64,000 bases of DNA from JADFQT01 sp965216025 (GCA_965216025.1 CBDCEX010000002.1:6805-70804); one strand, 5' to 3'; positions 35,181-44,218 are shown, numbered from the stretch's first letter. Notes: generated by a model not told the origin, from the sequence alone. Numbers and translations are program-made.

Positions 35181-35711
35181 ATGCTAATCAGCACCACCCA
35201 ACTGCAACCTTTCCATCTATTATTGGCCTCGCTGGCAACCTTGCTTATTATCCTCGGATGCAATCGGCTGGCAGCCGCGCCGGACTTTCAGGTCACTCGA
35301 TTCGACGGCGGCAGCTTCCAATTATCGGCGCTGACCGGGCAGGAGGCGGCGGTCATAAATTTCTGGTATCCATCCTGCCCGCCTTGCCGGGAAGAGATGC
35401 CGCATTTTGAGGAGGTTTGGCAGGAGATCCAGGGACAGGAGTCCCAGGCCAAAAATGTGAGGTTTCTGGGGCTATTCGTGCCCCAGGGTATCGACACCGA
35501 GCAGGATGCCCGAGATTTTGTAGCCGAGCTGGGGTTAACCTTTGATTTCGCCACCGACCTGCAAGCCCACGTAGCCCAGGCCTATGAGGTGCAATATTTT
35601 CCCACCACCTATTTCATTAACAAAAAGGGCCGGGTGTTCCAGCAGGAAATCAGCAACCTGGACCGGGAACGCCTGACCGCCATCATATCTCAAATGGCCG
35701 GTCCTAAATGA
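35181..35711 (+). CDS. TlpA/ResA-like thioredoxin-fold lipoprotein
   Basis: A membrane-anchored thiol-disulfide oxidoreductase of 176 aa. Residues 10-27 are hydrophobic and end in LIILGC, a plausible lipobox. The redox site is YPSCPPCREEMPHFEE (CPPC), and the cis-Pro region is VQYFPTTYFINKKGRV. Such proteins reduce apocytochromes or other exported proteins. It lies just downstream of ISAs1 copy A and upstream of a CopD-like membrane protein on the same strand, so the two might form an operon. Confidence 0.88.
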   Translation: MLISTTQLQPFHLLLASLATLLIILGCNRLAAAPDFQVTRFDGGSFQLSALTGQEAAVINFWYPSCPPCREEMPHFEEVWQEIQGQESQAKNVRFLGLFVPQGIDTEQDARDFVAELGLTFDFATDLQAHVAQAYEVQYFPTTYFINKKGRVFQQEISNLDRERLTAIISQMAGPK

Positions 35712-35784
35712 CTGGGGGCTAGGCTTTTCCGGTGGGCGCGGTAAAGAGTGGGGACAGCTATGGCCCTGGCTTAGTAACCTGAAC

Positions 35785-36261
35785 GTGCTCGACGGCCTCC
35801 TGCTGGTCATCAGGTGGGTTCATGCCGTGTCCGCGGTGGCCTGGGTAGGTGGCGGCATTTTCTATGTGTTGGTGCTGCGGCCCGCTGCGGTCAGAAGCCC
35901 GCTGCCGGCCGCAGCCCGGCGGTCCATCGGAGAAGAGTTCCGCGGCCTGGTACACACGGTTATGGCGGTCCTGCTGATTACTGGAATCATTCTGTCGGCC
36001 AGCCGCCTGGCCGCGAATGGGGTAAGCCTGTACTACGTGGTGGTGTTGGGGATCAAGATCGCGCTGGCCTTTTACATGTTTTACGTGGTGCGGTTCATGC
36101 GTCATACAACCTATCCCGACGACAAGGCTGCTTCAACCGGGCGGTTGTCGGGGGTGCGGCGCGGGCTGACCAGCACCACCGCGGTGTTGGTCATCGGGGT
36201 ATTGGTATTCGGCCTGTCGGATTTGCTGGACGCCCTGTTTGAAGCCGGGCTCTCCCGCTAG
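35785..36261 (+). CDS. CopD-like integral membrane protein (158 aa)
   Basis: Four membrane helices are predicted: IRWVHAVSAVAWVGGGIFYVL, GLVHTVMAVLLITGIIL, LYYVVVLGIKIALAFYMFYVV and STTAVLVIGVLVFGLSDLL. The RWVHAVSAVAWVGGG motif with its His is typical of CopD-type copper-resistance and related DUF proteins. The start is GTG 35785. Copper transport is possible but not proven; no copper-binding partner (CopC) is nearby. The downstream Trm112-like gene starts 60 bases later. Confidence 0.78.
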   Translation: MLDGLLLVIRWVHAVSAVAWVGGGIFYVLVLRPAAVRSPLPAAARRSIGEEFRGLVHTVMAVLLITGIILSASRLAANGVSLYYVVVLGIKIALAFYMFYVVRFMRHTTYPDDKAASTGRLSGVRRGLTSTTAVLVIGVLVFGLSDLLDALFEAGLSR

Positions 36262-36320
36262 CTTGGGGAGGTCGCTGGATTCCCACCAATGGCGACGTAC
36301 TAGGGATTATTGGAGGCAAG

Positions 36321-36512
36321 ATGAAGAAGGACCTGATGGACATTCTCGCCTGTCCTGTATGCAAGGAGGGGCTGGAACTCTGTGTTGACTCCGAAGAGGG
36401 GGACGAGGTGCTGGAGGGAACTTTGCTCTGCGCCAAATGCGACGAATCCTATCCCATAGCCGACGGCATCCCTAATCTGCTGCGCCCCCAGATGCGGGCT
36501 GCTTCCGAATAG
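36321..36512 (+). CDS. Trm112-family zinc-ribbon protein
   Basis: A 63-aa protein with CPVC near residue 11-14 and CAKC near residue 37-40, then YPIADGIPNLL, the classic Trm112/YcaR signature. Eukaryotic and archaeal Trm112 activates several methyltransferases; bacterial relatives are small single-domain proteins of uncertain role. It starts at ATG 36321 after GGAGGC. The neighbouring gene on the other strand encodes a methyltransferase (broken by IS630), a suggestive but unproven link. Confidence 0.9.
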   Translation: MKKDLMDILACPVCKEGLELCVDSEEGDEVLEGTLLCAKCDESYPIADGIPNLLRPQMRAASE

Positions 36513-37158
36513 CTAGGGGACTGAGGGGGATTTTGATCTTACAAGGTTAAAACTTTCGTCAAGGATCATTAAGCTACTCTCTACGATGGCTTACGCGCGA
36601 GGATGATGCTCTGTCCATTCGAGAGGAAAGTGCGTTCTATAGACTCAAACCCCGCCTCGGCTAGCCAGTCGCGATGCTGGCGCTCAGTGTAAGCCTGACC
36701 GCCATCATAAATGTTCAGGAAAAGCAGATTGCCGTTCAGTGCGTTAAGCGGCGAAAGGTGACTGTCGTCTAGAACCCGCCCCAATATATAGAGGTCCCCG
36801 CCGTGCTCTACGACCTTGATGACATTTTTGAGGGCCCTCTGCGCCTCGTCTTCAGCCAAAACCTGAATCATACTTTTCATCACCACAGCGTCGAAGGACC
36901 CGTTTATTGACCCGCTGAGGACGTCAGCCGACATGACGGATAGCCGGTCTTTTGTTCCAGCCTCTGCTATGAAGCGTTGGGAGATGGCTACGACCTCGGG
37001 TAACTCTCCTACGGTGGCGTGGATTTGCGGACATTCCTCGGTAACACCAATGGCTACCCCTCCCGAACCCCCGCCCAGGTCCAGCAGCGTGCGGTAGGCA
37101 GAAAAATCATACCTGGCAGGCAGCATACGTCCATCGGCGAGAGAAGCCGGATGCATGA

Positions 37159-38043
37159 CTAAACCAAAGCCAAGGTGGAAACTACATTGGGCAGTGATGG
37201 CAAAGGCACGGCAGGTGTAAAGATCAAAGCATCGGCTCGGGCCTGTAACCGGGTTGGGCAGCGATGTTTCACTTCATCCTTACGATGAATTAGCCCGCCG
37301 AAGAATTGATTCATCTTCTCTTGGACTTTGGCTTTTGTTCCGTGGCATTCGTTGGCCGTGACCTCTTCTCTGGCCCAGTCCCAGACGGCTTCGTCGGCGT
37401 TGAAGTCTGGGCTGTAGGCCGGTAAGGCCACCAACCTCAGATGCAAGTCAGGAGTGGTCAAATAGCTGCGAATCGCTGCTCCTCGGTAGGCTGGCCCATT
37501 GTCCCAGATTACTACCAGAGGTCCAGGATGGTTTGCTCTTAGCTGCTGTAAAAAGGCGGTGGAGGTCTCGGCATTGCTGTTTCCAGCTATTTCCATGGCT
37601 TCCACCTCCCCAGTCTCCAGACAAACTCCCGAGTAGTAGCAGGCCTTCTCTCCCCACCGGGGACTGGTGGAGTCCACCAGCGCTGCCTCTCCCTTGAGTA
37701 CCCATTTGCCTCGCAGGTCGGCATCGGCCCGAAAGTGGGCTTCATCCACGAAGAAGATCTTGGCTCCACTCTCTTGGGCCTCCTCTCGGATTTGGCTGTA
37801 CTGGAGGACGAAGGCTTCCCGTTCTTCATCCTTGGCTTTCAGGAGGCGTTTCTTGGGTCGCTTCAGCACGAAGCCCAACCGATGGAGGTAGTTCAAGCAA
37901 CTGCTCCGACTCAGCCCCAGGTCAAAGCTCTGCTTGAGAAATTGCCTTACTACTTTCCAGTTCCAGTTGGACAATTCAATCCCCGCCTCCCCAGGCGGAT
38001 TTTGCACCGCAGACTTCAGTTGGTTCTGTTGACCTCGGTTCAA
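37159..38043 (-). CDS. IS630 transposase, C-terminal DDE part (copy 1)
   Basis: The catalytic domain of an IS630 transposase: KIFFVDEAHFRADADLRGKW (first Asp), LVVIWDNGPAYRGAAIRSYL (second Asp) and LPAYSPDFNADEAVWDWARE (Glu in the DEAVW segment). The reading frame is open for 294 residues, but it depends on a frame change from the upstream HTH part. The stop codon lies in the terminal inverted repeat. Confidence 0.88.
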   Translation of the reverse strand: MNRGQQNQLKSAVQNPPGEAGIELSNWNWKVVRQFLKQSFDLGLSRSSCLNYLHRLGFVLKRPKKRLLKAKDEEREAFVLQYSQIREEAQESGAKIFFVDEAHFRADADLRGKWVLKGEAALVDSTSPRWGEKACYYSGVCLETGEVEAMEIAGNSNAETSTAFLQQLRANHPGPLVVIWDNGPAYRGAAIRSYLTTPDLHLRLVALPAYSPDFNADEAVWDWAREEVTANECHGTKAKVQEKMNQFFGGLIHRKDEVKHRCPTRLQARADALIFTPAVPLPSLPNVVSTLALV

Positions 38044-38401
38044 GACGGGGGGGAACCCCCACTCTGCTCAAAGACCAATCAAAGACCAAACCTTGGGCCC
38101 CGCCTTGGCGAAAGTTGTCCAGCCAGTTTCCGATGGTATGAGGCTCTCTCTCCAAAGCCTCAGCCACTTGAGTGGCCGACCACCCTTGGGCCAACAACCA
38201 TAGCCCATGCCATCGCTCTCGCTCCCGAGGTGTTGGCGCCCGATACATCCTTTCCCGTAAGTCGCCTACATCCAGTTGCCACCGTTTCAGGAGTTGCACT
38301 ATGTCTGTCATCCCTTCCCCCACCGCCAATCGACTTCTTTTACAGAATATTGCAACTCCTCTTCGGGTTCGCTTTATGTAGGTTTCACCTTAGCTTTGGT
38401 T
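37162..38401 (-). mobile_element. IS630-family element, copy 1
   Basis: 1240 bp bounded by imperfect inverted ends (AACCAAAGCCAAGGTGG and its partner AACCAAAGCTAAGGTGA) and by TA on each side (37160-37161, 38402-38403), the hallmark of IS630/Tc1 insertion. Copy 2 at 62547-63775 is 11 bp shorter, because copy 1 contains a direct duplication of TCAAAGACCAA near 38078-38099. Confidence 0.93.
37976..38329 (-). CDS. IS630 transposase, N-terminal HTH part (copy 1, mutated)
   Basis: The helix-turn-helix region reads RERERWHGLWLLAQGWSATQ and VAEALEREPHTIGNWLDNFR. After GLVF, an 11-bp duplication puts the ribosome in the wrong frame, so this copy cannot join to the DDE part as copy 2 could. Copy 1 is thus likely inactive. 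Confidence 0.8.
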   Translation of the reverse strand: MAVGEGMTDIVQLLKRWQLDVGDLRERMYRAPTPRERERWHGLWLLAQGWSATQVAEALEREPHTIGNWLDNFRQGGAQGLVFDWSLSRVGVPPRLEPRSTEPTEVCGAKSAWGGGD

Positions 38402-38935
38402 TAGATGGAACGATTCTTCCTGCTGAGGGATCATGGCGTGGAAGTCTAGCTTGGCCTGGGCCGCTCCCGCCCTGATGGACTCCGCGGTTTTGAGGGTTGC
38501 GTTCCAATTGGAAGAAACATTCTCGTGCCTTCCGCCCTGATAGGTGGGTTTACCGCGAACCAGAAAATGGTCAGACTCAGGCGTGTTGGAAAACCGTTCG
38601 CCTTCCACGATTAGCAACTCTGCCGCTACCAGGGAATAAAGTAAAGGTTCTAGTTTGGTTGAACCCACGCCAAGAGCTTGGGCTAGCTCCACAACACTCA
38701 TTGGCCCATCTTTTAACGGAGTGAACAGGTCCAGCTGCATTCCGGCGAGCATCGCGAAGGATGGGAACGCGGCAGCAATCAAGTTTTCGATGGTGTCCGG
38801 CCGGAGTGGCTGAGTAGTCATTGCGACAGCTCCCTGTTGTAGTTAGATTTCATTGGGCTGGAAAACATCGTCCCACTGGGCGGTGACGGTATTATCGCCG
38901 CCAATCACCGGTCCCGGTCTCCTGTTGGGTCGTGA

Positions 38936-38963
38936 GCAGGGGCACGGCATGCCGTGCCCCTGC
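38936..38963. repeat. 28-bp perfect palindrome (REP-like)
   Basis: Two perfectly complementary 14-base arms, the first reading GCAGGGGCACGGCA, lie between the methyltransferase and NHL genes. It is related to the palindrome at 22371-22394 (arms AGGGGCGCACGG). Confidence 0.85.
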
Positions 38964-38986
38964 GACTGCGGAAAACCCTGGAGAGT

Positions 38987-39931
38987 TTAAACGTGCTGGT
39001 ATTTGGAGAAGCTGCGCAGCTCCCGGGGAGGGTCCATTTTGGAGCCACGGATGGTGTAGGACACCTCGGAAACGTAGATGTCGCCGTGGGAGTCTACGGC
39101 GATGCCGTGGGGCGCGATGAATTGCCCCGGACCCTCGCCCTCGTCCTTATCGCCAAACATGCAGACCCGATTCCCTTCCAGGTCGTAGATGGACACTCGG
39201 TGACCCAGGCCCGGGGCATCGTCCACGCCGCCCATGCCGTTGAGCTCGCCGATATAGATGTGGTTTTGCCACAGCATCATGGAGTCGGGACGGTGGATGT
39301 TGCTCCACATGGTGATGAACCCGCCTTCCACGTCGAAGAGCTGGACCCGGTGGGCCTCCCGGTCCACCACGTACACCCGCTCCTGGTCGTCGATGGCGAT
39401 GTTGTGCGGCCGGATGAACTGGCCGGCGTCAATGCCCGGCTCCCCCCAGGAAAACTTGTAGTCGCCGCTGCCGCTGTAGACGTGGATGCGGGAGTTGCCG
39501 TAGCCGTCGGAAATATAGATGTCGCCGTTGCTGGGCCGGATGGCCGCCGAGGTCGGGCGGTTGAACGGCTGCCCGCTCCATTTGGGAGCCGGGTGGTTGC
39601 GCTCGCCGATCTCCAACATCTTTTCGCCCGCTGTGCTGAACTTTTGGATGGTGTGAATGCCGTCGTCGGCGGCCAGCAGCGAGTCGTCGGAAGCGCTGTA
39701 GTAAAGGCCATGAGTCCGGTTGCTGAAATGCCCTTCGCCGAAGGACCGGATGAAGTTGCCGTCTCGGTCGAAGACCACGATGGGATGCTCTCCCCGGGTC
39801 AGCACAAATACCCGGTCCTCTCCGTCAACCGCCACGCCGGGGCACTCCAGCAGCTTGAAGCCCTCCGGTAATTTGGTCCAGTCCTCAACGAAGGTGTATT
39901 GAAAGTCGCCCTCTCCATATATATCTGCCAT
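38987..39931 (-). CDS. NHL-repeat beta-propeller protein (314 aa)
   Basis: Several NHL-type repeats are visible, each with a GDIYVSDGYGNSRIHVYS-like strand set: VAVDGEDRVFVLTRGEHPI, YISDGYGNSRIHVY, IAIDDQERVYVVDREAHRVQ, GIAVDSHGDIYVSEVSYT. It resembles the peptidyl-alpha-hydroxyglycine amidating lyase-like and SMP-30-like propellers, which bind metal and organic ligands. No signal peptide is seen. A paralogue of the same length and ending (DPPRELRSxxK) lies at 59694-60641. Function is unknown. Confidence 0.85.
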   Translation of the reverse strand: MADIYGEGDFQYTFVEDWTKLPEGFKLLECPGVAVDGEDRVFVLTRGEHPIVVFDRDGNFIRSFGEGHFSNRTHGLYYSASDDSLLAADDGIHTIQKFSTAGEKMLEIGERNHPAPKWSGQPFNRPTSAAIRPSNGDIYISDGYGNSRIHVYSGSGDYKFSWGEPGIDAGQFIRPHNIAIDDQERVYVVDREAHRVQLFDVEGGFITMWSNIHRPDSMMLWQNHIYIGELNGMGGVDDAPGLGHRVSIYDLEGNRVCMFGDKDEGEGPGQFIAPHGIAVDSHGDIYVSEVSYTIRGSKMDPPRELRSFSKYQHV

Positions 39932-40348
39932 CTTGTAGCTTCGTCACCTCACTTAAGAGTGCGGCTCACCCCTAACCGGAGGGGTCTCCAGGCCGCTTTG
40001 CCGGTATACTACCGGGTAGCTAAGCCTTCGTCAACGCAAGACCGCCGAACCCGAGGTCATTTCCACCTTGGTCCCGGGGTATGGTTTGGAGTGAAAGGGA
40101 AGTGACTGACCTTCGTCCTGAGGCTCTCGAAGGGCGGTGACGGAAGTCACCCGTTCATGGTTCGACAGGCTCACCACGAACGGGGTGTGCTAGCGAAAAC
40201 GGGGTGTGCTAGCGAAAACGGGGTGTGCTAGCGAGAACGGGGTGTGCTAGCGAGAACGGGGTGTGCTAGCGAGAACGGGGTGTGCCAACGAATATGGAAT
40301 CTACTTCCGGCCTGAGATCTGATTACCTTACCGGACTCCAGGCTCAGG
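39932..40348. repeat. Spacer with GTTCG repeats and a 19-bp six-copy tandem repeat
   Basis: No gene is seen. Bases about 40111-40182 carry the CTTCGTCCTGAGGCTCTCG / GGTTCGACAGGCTCACCACG dispersed module. Directly after it, ACGGGGTGTGCTAGCGARA repeats head to tail six times (40180-40293), the last copy degenerate. Copies 1-2 end in AAA and 3-5 in AGA, suggesting stepwise expansion. Confidence 0.93.
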
Positions 40349-41944
40349 CTAGCCCAAAATTGCCCTTCCCTCGCCCTTCACCCAGTCGGCGGTCCGCAAC
40401 GCCAGGGCCTCGATGGTGCTGGTGGGGTTGATGCAGGCGCTGGTGGTGAATATGCTGCCGTCGATTATTAGTAAATTAGGAACGTCGTGGGCTCGTCCCC
40501 AACGGTCAACCACCGAGGTACGCGGGTCTTCCCCCATCCGGGCCGTGCCTAGCAGGTGCCAGCCGGCGTTGCGCCGCACCGGGGTGGAGAGGACCTGCTT
40601 GGCGCCGGCGGCTTCCAGCACCTCCCGGCCCCGGGCCACCGCGTGGTCCATCATGCGGCTGGTGTTTTCGCTGACGGTGTACCGAATTTTGGGAGCCGGT
40701 ATCCCGCAGGAATCGGTGAGGTTGGGGTCGAGGGTTACCTGGTTGCTCTTTTGGGGCAGGTCTTCGGTCATCAGGGTGATGCCAATGGTATGGCCGAACC
40801 GCTCCTTGAATTCCCGGTGGTGGTTGGCTCCCCAGGCAACGTTGGTGCCCTGGAGCCCTCCCAAAGCGGCCGCCAGCGGAGCGGTTGTCCCCCCGGTGAC
40901 CTGCATGTCGTAACCTCTCAGGAAGCCCCGATCAGTATCGGTTTCGTAAAATTCTTGGCTGAGCATGGTACTGCCCCGAGGGCCCTCGTCGGTTCCCAGC
41001 CATTCGTCGAAAACGCCGACCACCACGCCGGCCGGGTGGTGCATCAGGTTCTTTCCCACCAGGCCGCTGGTGTTGGCCAGCCCCTCGGGAAACAAAGCAG
41101 ATCTGGAGTTAAGCAGCAGGCGAGGGGTGCCGATGCCGTTACTGGCCAGCACCACTACCCGGGCGCGCTGGACCTGCAAGTTGCCCTGAGCATCGTAGTA
41201 GAGGGCTCCGGTGGCCCGCCCAGACTCATCGGTGAGGATCTCCCGCACCCTGGAGTAGGTCTTGAGTCGAGCGCCCTGCTGGAGGGCCTGGGGCCAGTAG
41301 ATCACGTCGGAGCTGGAGAAGGAGCGGAGGTAGGCGCCGGTATCCGGCTCGCGGCCATCGTAGCGGGTGGAAGGCACGGCGTTATCGGCCGACCACCAGT
41401 GCCAGCCCAGCTGGTTGAAACCCTTGGCCAGTAGTTTACCGCCCCGGCCGATGGGATGGGGCGGGCAGGGACGCTCCGGCTTGGGAGGGTAGGCCGGGTC
41501 GCCGCGCAGGCCGGACACGCCGTGGCGGCGGTCGTTGGCATCATAGTAGGGCTCCAGTTCGGCATAGGTCATGGGCCAGTCGTCAGCCACGCCGTCCTGG
41601 GTCTTGACGCAGAAGTCCGAGGGATGGAATCTAGGAAAGTGGGAGCCCCAGTGGATGGTGCTGCCGCCCACGGCGTTGTACATCAGGGGCGCGATCGGCG
41701 TCTCATCTTCATTGACCGGATAATCTTCCGGAAGCCCTCTTACGTTGGGATTGGGGTGAAAATCGGTTTGCCAGTGCAGTAGGCTGTCGGGCTCGCTGGT
41801 GGGATAGGCGTCCAGGGGAACCCAGCCCCCTTGGTCGAGACACACCACCCGGATGCCGGCCTGGGACAGGCTCCAGGTGAAGGCGCCTCCCGAAGCGCCG
41901 GCTCCAATCACCAGCACGTCCGCTATGTCTTCTCGCTTGGCCAT
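40349..41944 (-). CDS. GMC-family FAD-dependent oxidoreductase
   Basis: A flavoprotein alcohol/sugar oxidoreductase of 531 aa. ATG 41944 follows AAAGGAGC; ATG 42001 would add 19 residues. The FAD-binding VLVIGAGASGGAFTWSLSQA begins at about residue 10. The GMC motif NAVGGSTIHWGSHFPRFHPSD follows, and the C-terminal active-site segment is RNAGWHLLGTARMGEDPRTS with HLLGTARMG His. The last part, IIDGSIFTTSACINPTSTIEA, carries the Asn usual in this family. Thiolase is 110 bases upstream on the same strand; the two may act on one catabolic route, but this is inference. Confidence 0.92.
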   Translation of the reverse strand: MAKREDIADVLVIGAGASGGAFTWSLSQAGIRVVCLDQGGWVPLDAYPTSEPDSLLHWQTDFHPNPNVRGLPEDYPVNEDETPIAPLMYNAVGGSTIHWGSHFPRFHPSDFCVKTQDGVADDWPMTYAELEPYYDANDRRHGVSGLRGDPAYPPKPERPCPPHPIGRGGKLLAKGFNQLGWHWWSADNAVPSTRYDGREPDTGAYLRSFSSSDVIYWPQALQQGARLKTYSRVREILTDESGRATGALYYDAQGNLQVQRARVVVLASNGIGTPRLLLNSRSALFPEGLANTSGLVGKNLMHHPAGVVVGVFDEWLGTDEGPRGSTMLSQEFYETDTDRGFLRGYDMQVTGGTTAPLAAALGGLQGTNVAWGANHHREFKERFGHTIGITLMTEDLPQKSNQVTLDPNLTDSCGIPAPKIRYTVSENTSRMMDHAVARGREVLEAAGAKQVLSTPVRRNAGWHLLGTARMGEDPRTSVVDRWGRAHDVPNLLIIDGSIFTTSACINPTSTIEALALRTADWVKGEGRAILG

Positions 41945-42111
41945 GACTGCTCCTTTGAGACTGATGAACCCTGAAAAGATTAATAAACTTGGGAGAACCA
42001 AATCCCCCTACATCCCCCTTTGCTGAGGGGGATTTTCCCTAACGATGGCTGCTCCTACCCTGGTTATCTAAACAATTAAGGCCCAGTAGGGTGGGAGCCA
42101 GCTATTCCCGA

Positions 42112-43308
42112 TTAACGGCGCTCGAAAACAGCGGCGACCCCCTGCCCGCCGCCGACGCACATGGTCTCCAGGCCGAACTGGGCGTTCCGGCTCTCCATCT
42201 CGTAGAGCAGGGTGGTCAAAATGCGGGCTCCGGTGGCGGCGATGGGGTGTCCCAGGGAAACGCCGGAGCCGTTGACGTTCAGCTTGTCTTCGTCCTTCAG
42301 TTTCCACTCGCGCAGCACCGACAGCACCTGAGCGGCGAATGCCTCGTTCAGCTCAATCAAGTCCATGTCATCCAGGGACATATTGATTTTGGACATCAGC
42401 TTGCCGACCGCCGGCACCGGCCCTATTCCCATGTAGGCCGGATGACAGCCAGTGACCGCCCAGCCTTTGAGATAGCCCGATGCGGTGAGACCCAACTCTT
42501 CCAGCTTGTCCTCAGCCACCACCAGACACACCGAGGCAGCGTCGTTCTGGCTGCTGGCGTTGCCGGCGGTGACGGTGCCGCCCTCCATAATCGGACGCAG
42601 CCGCGTCAACACCTCCAGGGATGTATCGCCTCGGGGACCTTCATCCCGGTCGAATATTTTGGGATCGCCCCGTCGCTGGGGCACCGGCACGCCCACAATC
42701 TGCCGGTCGAACCGCCCATCCTCGATGGCGGCCACGGCCCGCTGGTGACTGCGCAGGGCGTATTCGTCCTGTTCCTCCCGGGAAATCTCATACTGCTTGG
42801 CCAGGTTCTCCGCGGTCTCCACCATGCCTGAGATGAAACCAAAGCGCTCCTCCGGCGATATGGTCTCCCTGGCCCGGGAGAGGCGGTCGTGGAAGGTCAC
42901 TGAACCGAAACGGGCGCCCCAGCGGGATTCGTTAACATAAAATTCGGCGTTGCTCATGCTCTCCACGCCGCCGGCCACCACCACGTCGGCGTTTTCGGTC
43001 TGAACCAGCATGGCGGCGTTCAGGATGGCCTGCAATCCGGAGGAGCAGCGGCGATCCAGCTGATACCCGGGGACCTCTATTGGCAGGTCGGACTTCAGTG
43101 CGGCCAGCCGGCCGATGGCCGGATTTTCCCCGTTGGGATAACCGTGGCCCAGTATCACATCATCGATTTTCGCCGGGTCCACTCCGCTGCGTTGGATGGT
43201 CTCCTTGATGACCGTGGAGGCCAGTTCCGCGGCGGAAATATCCCGGATGGTGCCGCCGAAGTTGCCCACGGCGGTGCGTACTGGTGAGACTATGGCTACT
43301 CCACGCAT
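42112..43308 (-). CDS. Thiolase (acetyl-CoA C-acyltransferase)
   Basis: The enzyme cleaves 3-ketoacyl-CoA or condenses acyl-CoAs. The acyl-accepting Cys88 is in LDRRCSSGLQAI, followed by NEAFAAQVL, the catalytic His in GVSLGHPIAATGARI and the second Cys in TMCVGGGQGVAAVFE. All four key motifs are intact and the 398 aa length is standard. ATG 43308 follows AAGGAG. Its place beside a GMC oxidoreductase suggests oxidation of an alcohol-bearing substrate through CoA thioesters. Confidence 0.94.
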   Translation of the reverse strand: MRGVAIVSPVRTAVGNFGGTIRDISAAELASTVIKETIQRSGVDPAKIDDVILGHGYPNGENPAIGRLAALKSDLPIEVPGYQLDRRCSSGLQAILNAAMLVQTENADVVVAGGVESMSNAEFYVNESRWGARFGSVTFHDRLSRARETISPEERFGFISGMVETAENLAKQYEISREEQDEYALRSHQRAVAAIEDGRFDRQIVGVPVPQRRGDPKIFDRDEGPRGDTSLEVLTRLRPIMEGGTVTAGNASSQNDAASVCLVVAEDKLEELGLTASGYLKGWAVTGCHPAYMGIGPVPAVGKLMSKINMSLDDMDLIELNEAFAAQVLSVLREWKLKDEDKLNVNGSGVSLGHPIAATGARILTTLLYEMESRNAQFGLETMCVGGGQGVAAVFERR

Positions 43309-43374
43309 CAGTGTCTCCTTAATCCAAAAATAGTAGCTGCCCTAGCGATCTTTTTAGCTGCTCGCGGCCACTGT

Positions 43375-43719
43375 TCATGAAGAAGAGTCCTTGTCTTTGG
43401 TCCCCCGATAGTGGCGGGCAGCGTCAACAACTGGCAAAATTTGAAGGTTAGTTTCTCTTAATTTGCGTTTGGCCTTTTCTAAGGGTTCACTATCATATAC
43501 AAAGGTGTTTCTTCGCTCATGACCTTCACCAAGGAAAATCAGTAAATCTCCAGCGGTTTCCGTTGCACAATTATTGATCTCATTTATTGTGATGTATCCC
43601 TGGTAAATATCATCCGAGCTAGCAACGATTGGGAATATCCGCTGCTCAGGATTTGGCCCACAACCCTCTATTATCGCCTCTATTCGTGTGTTTGGTCTTA
43701 CAAATTTCCAATTAGCCAT
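43375..43719 (-). CDS. Uncharacterised 114-aa protein
   Basis: I do not recognise this protein. It has low GC compared with its neighbours, a plausible ATG 43719 with GGGAGG upstream, and no membrane segment. The middle (INEINNCATETAGDLLIFLGEGHERR) alternates strand and loop; the C-terminus is Lys-rich and helical. Together with the next small gene it forms an AT-richer island between the thiolase and the selenoprotein pair. Confidence 0.6.
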   Translation of the reverse strand: MANWKFVRPNTRIEAIIEGCGPNPEQRIFPIVASSDDIYQGYITINEINNCATETAGDLLIFLGEGHERRNTFVYDSEPLEKAKRKLRETNLQILPVVDAARHYRGTKDKDSSS

Positions 43720-43822
43720 CAGCCTATTTACCTCCCTGATTCTGGTTCTATTGCATCTTTGGGTTTGTCAACCGCATCAGAAACCAATGGTTGTCGTTCG
43801 GCCGCTGCCGATTACCAAACAA

Positions 43823-44050
43823 TTAAAGGCTGACCCCCCAAACTTTAGCTGCAATTATTAAATAGGGTAGCAAACCTACTGTTCCTCCAGCTAGCAACAC
43901 TTGCCATTGCAGTTCCTCTTGTCTAGTGAATTCCTTCCACCCGAAGGCGGCTCCTAATGCTAGGAGGAAACCAAGCAGAAATAGCGCAACACTACATAAT
44001 ACGATCTCTACGTAACTGTCGAAGCGTTCCTCAAAAGTGCCGTTTTTCAC
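43823..44050 (-). CDS. Small membrane protein (75 aa)
   Basis: Two membrane helices are predicted (IVLCSVALFLLGFLLALGAA and VLLAGGTVGLLPYLIIAAKV) joined by a charged loop (WKEFTRQEELQWQ). The start is probably GTG 44050. No family is recognised. The base composition is AT-rich like the preceding 114-aa gene, consistent with a transferred segment. Confidence 0.6.
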   Translation of the reverse strand: MKNGTFEERFDSYVEIVLCSVALFLLGFLLALGAAFGWKEFTRQEELQWQVLLAGGTVGLLPYLIIAAKVWGVSL

Positions 44051-44189
44051 CGAATTTCAATCCATAAAGAAAATATTCGGCCTCATGAGTAAATTTTAGC
44101 ATATCCTCGGATAGCACAGTGCCTTCCACGTTGATCTGTTCCCTTGTCATTAGAAATCCCACTCCCGACTAGCGCGATCACTAATTAGC

Positions 44190-44218
44190 TTGACCCGTTT
44201 CGTCCTCCGGCATACACT
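44190..44218 (+). promoter_or_regulatory. Sigma-70-like promoter for the selenoprotein pair
   Basis: TTGACC (44190-44195), a 17-base spacer and TACACT (44213-44218) stand about 60 bases before the ATG at 44277. The spacing is ideal and the -10 box matches four of six consensus bases. Confidence 0.55.

Larger units (their letters stand above)
36581..38821 (-). pseudogene. O-methyltransferase gene split by IS630 copy 1
   Basis: The N-terminal piece (from ATG 38821, about 139 residues) is the winged-helix dimerisation domain of small-molecule O-methyltransferases (AAAFPSFAMLAGMQLDLFTP). The C-terminal piece (to 36581) has the SAM site RTLLDLGGGSGGVAIGV and VMKSMIQVLAEDEAQRALKN. IS630 lies between them. 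Removing the element with one TA restores the frame as EESFHLVMHPASLADGRM, giving an uninterrupted protein of about 330 aa. The gene was therefore intact before insertion and is now inactive. The substrate is unknown. Confidence 0.93.

Noticed and set aside
40180..40293. Regular 19-bp repeats resembling a CRISPR array
   Set aside because: The units are directly adjacent with no unique spacers and there are no cas genes nearby, so this is a simple tandem repeat.
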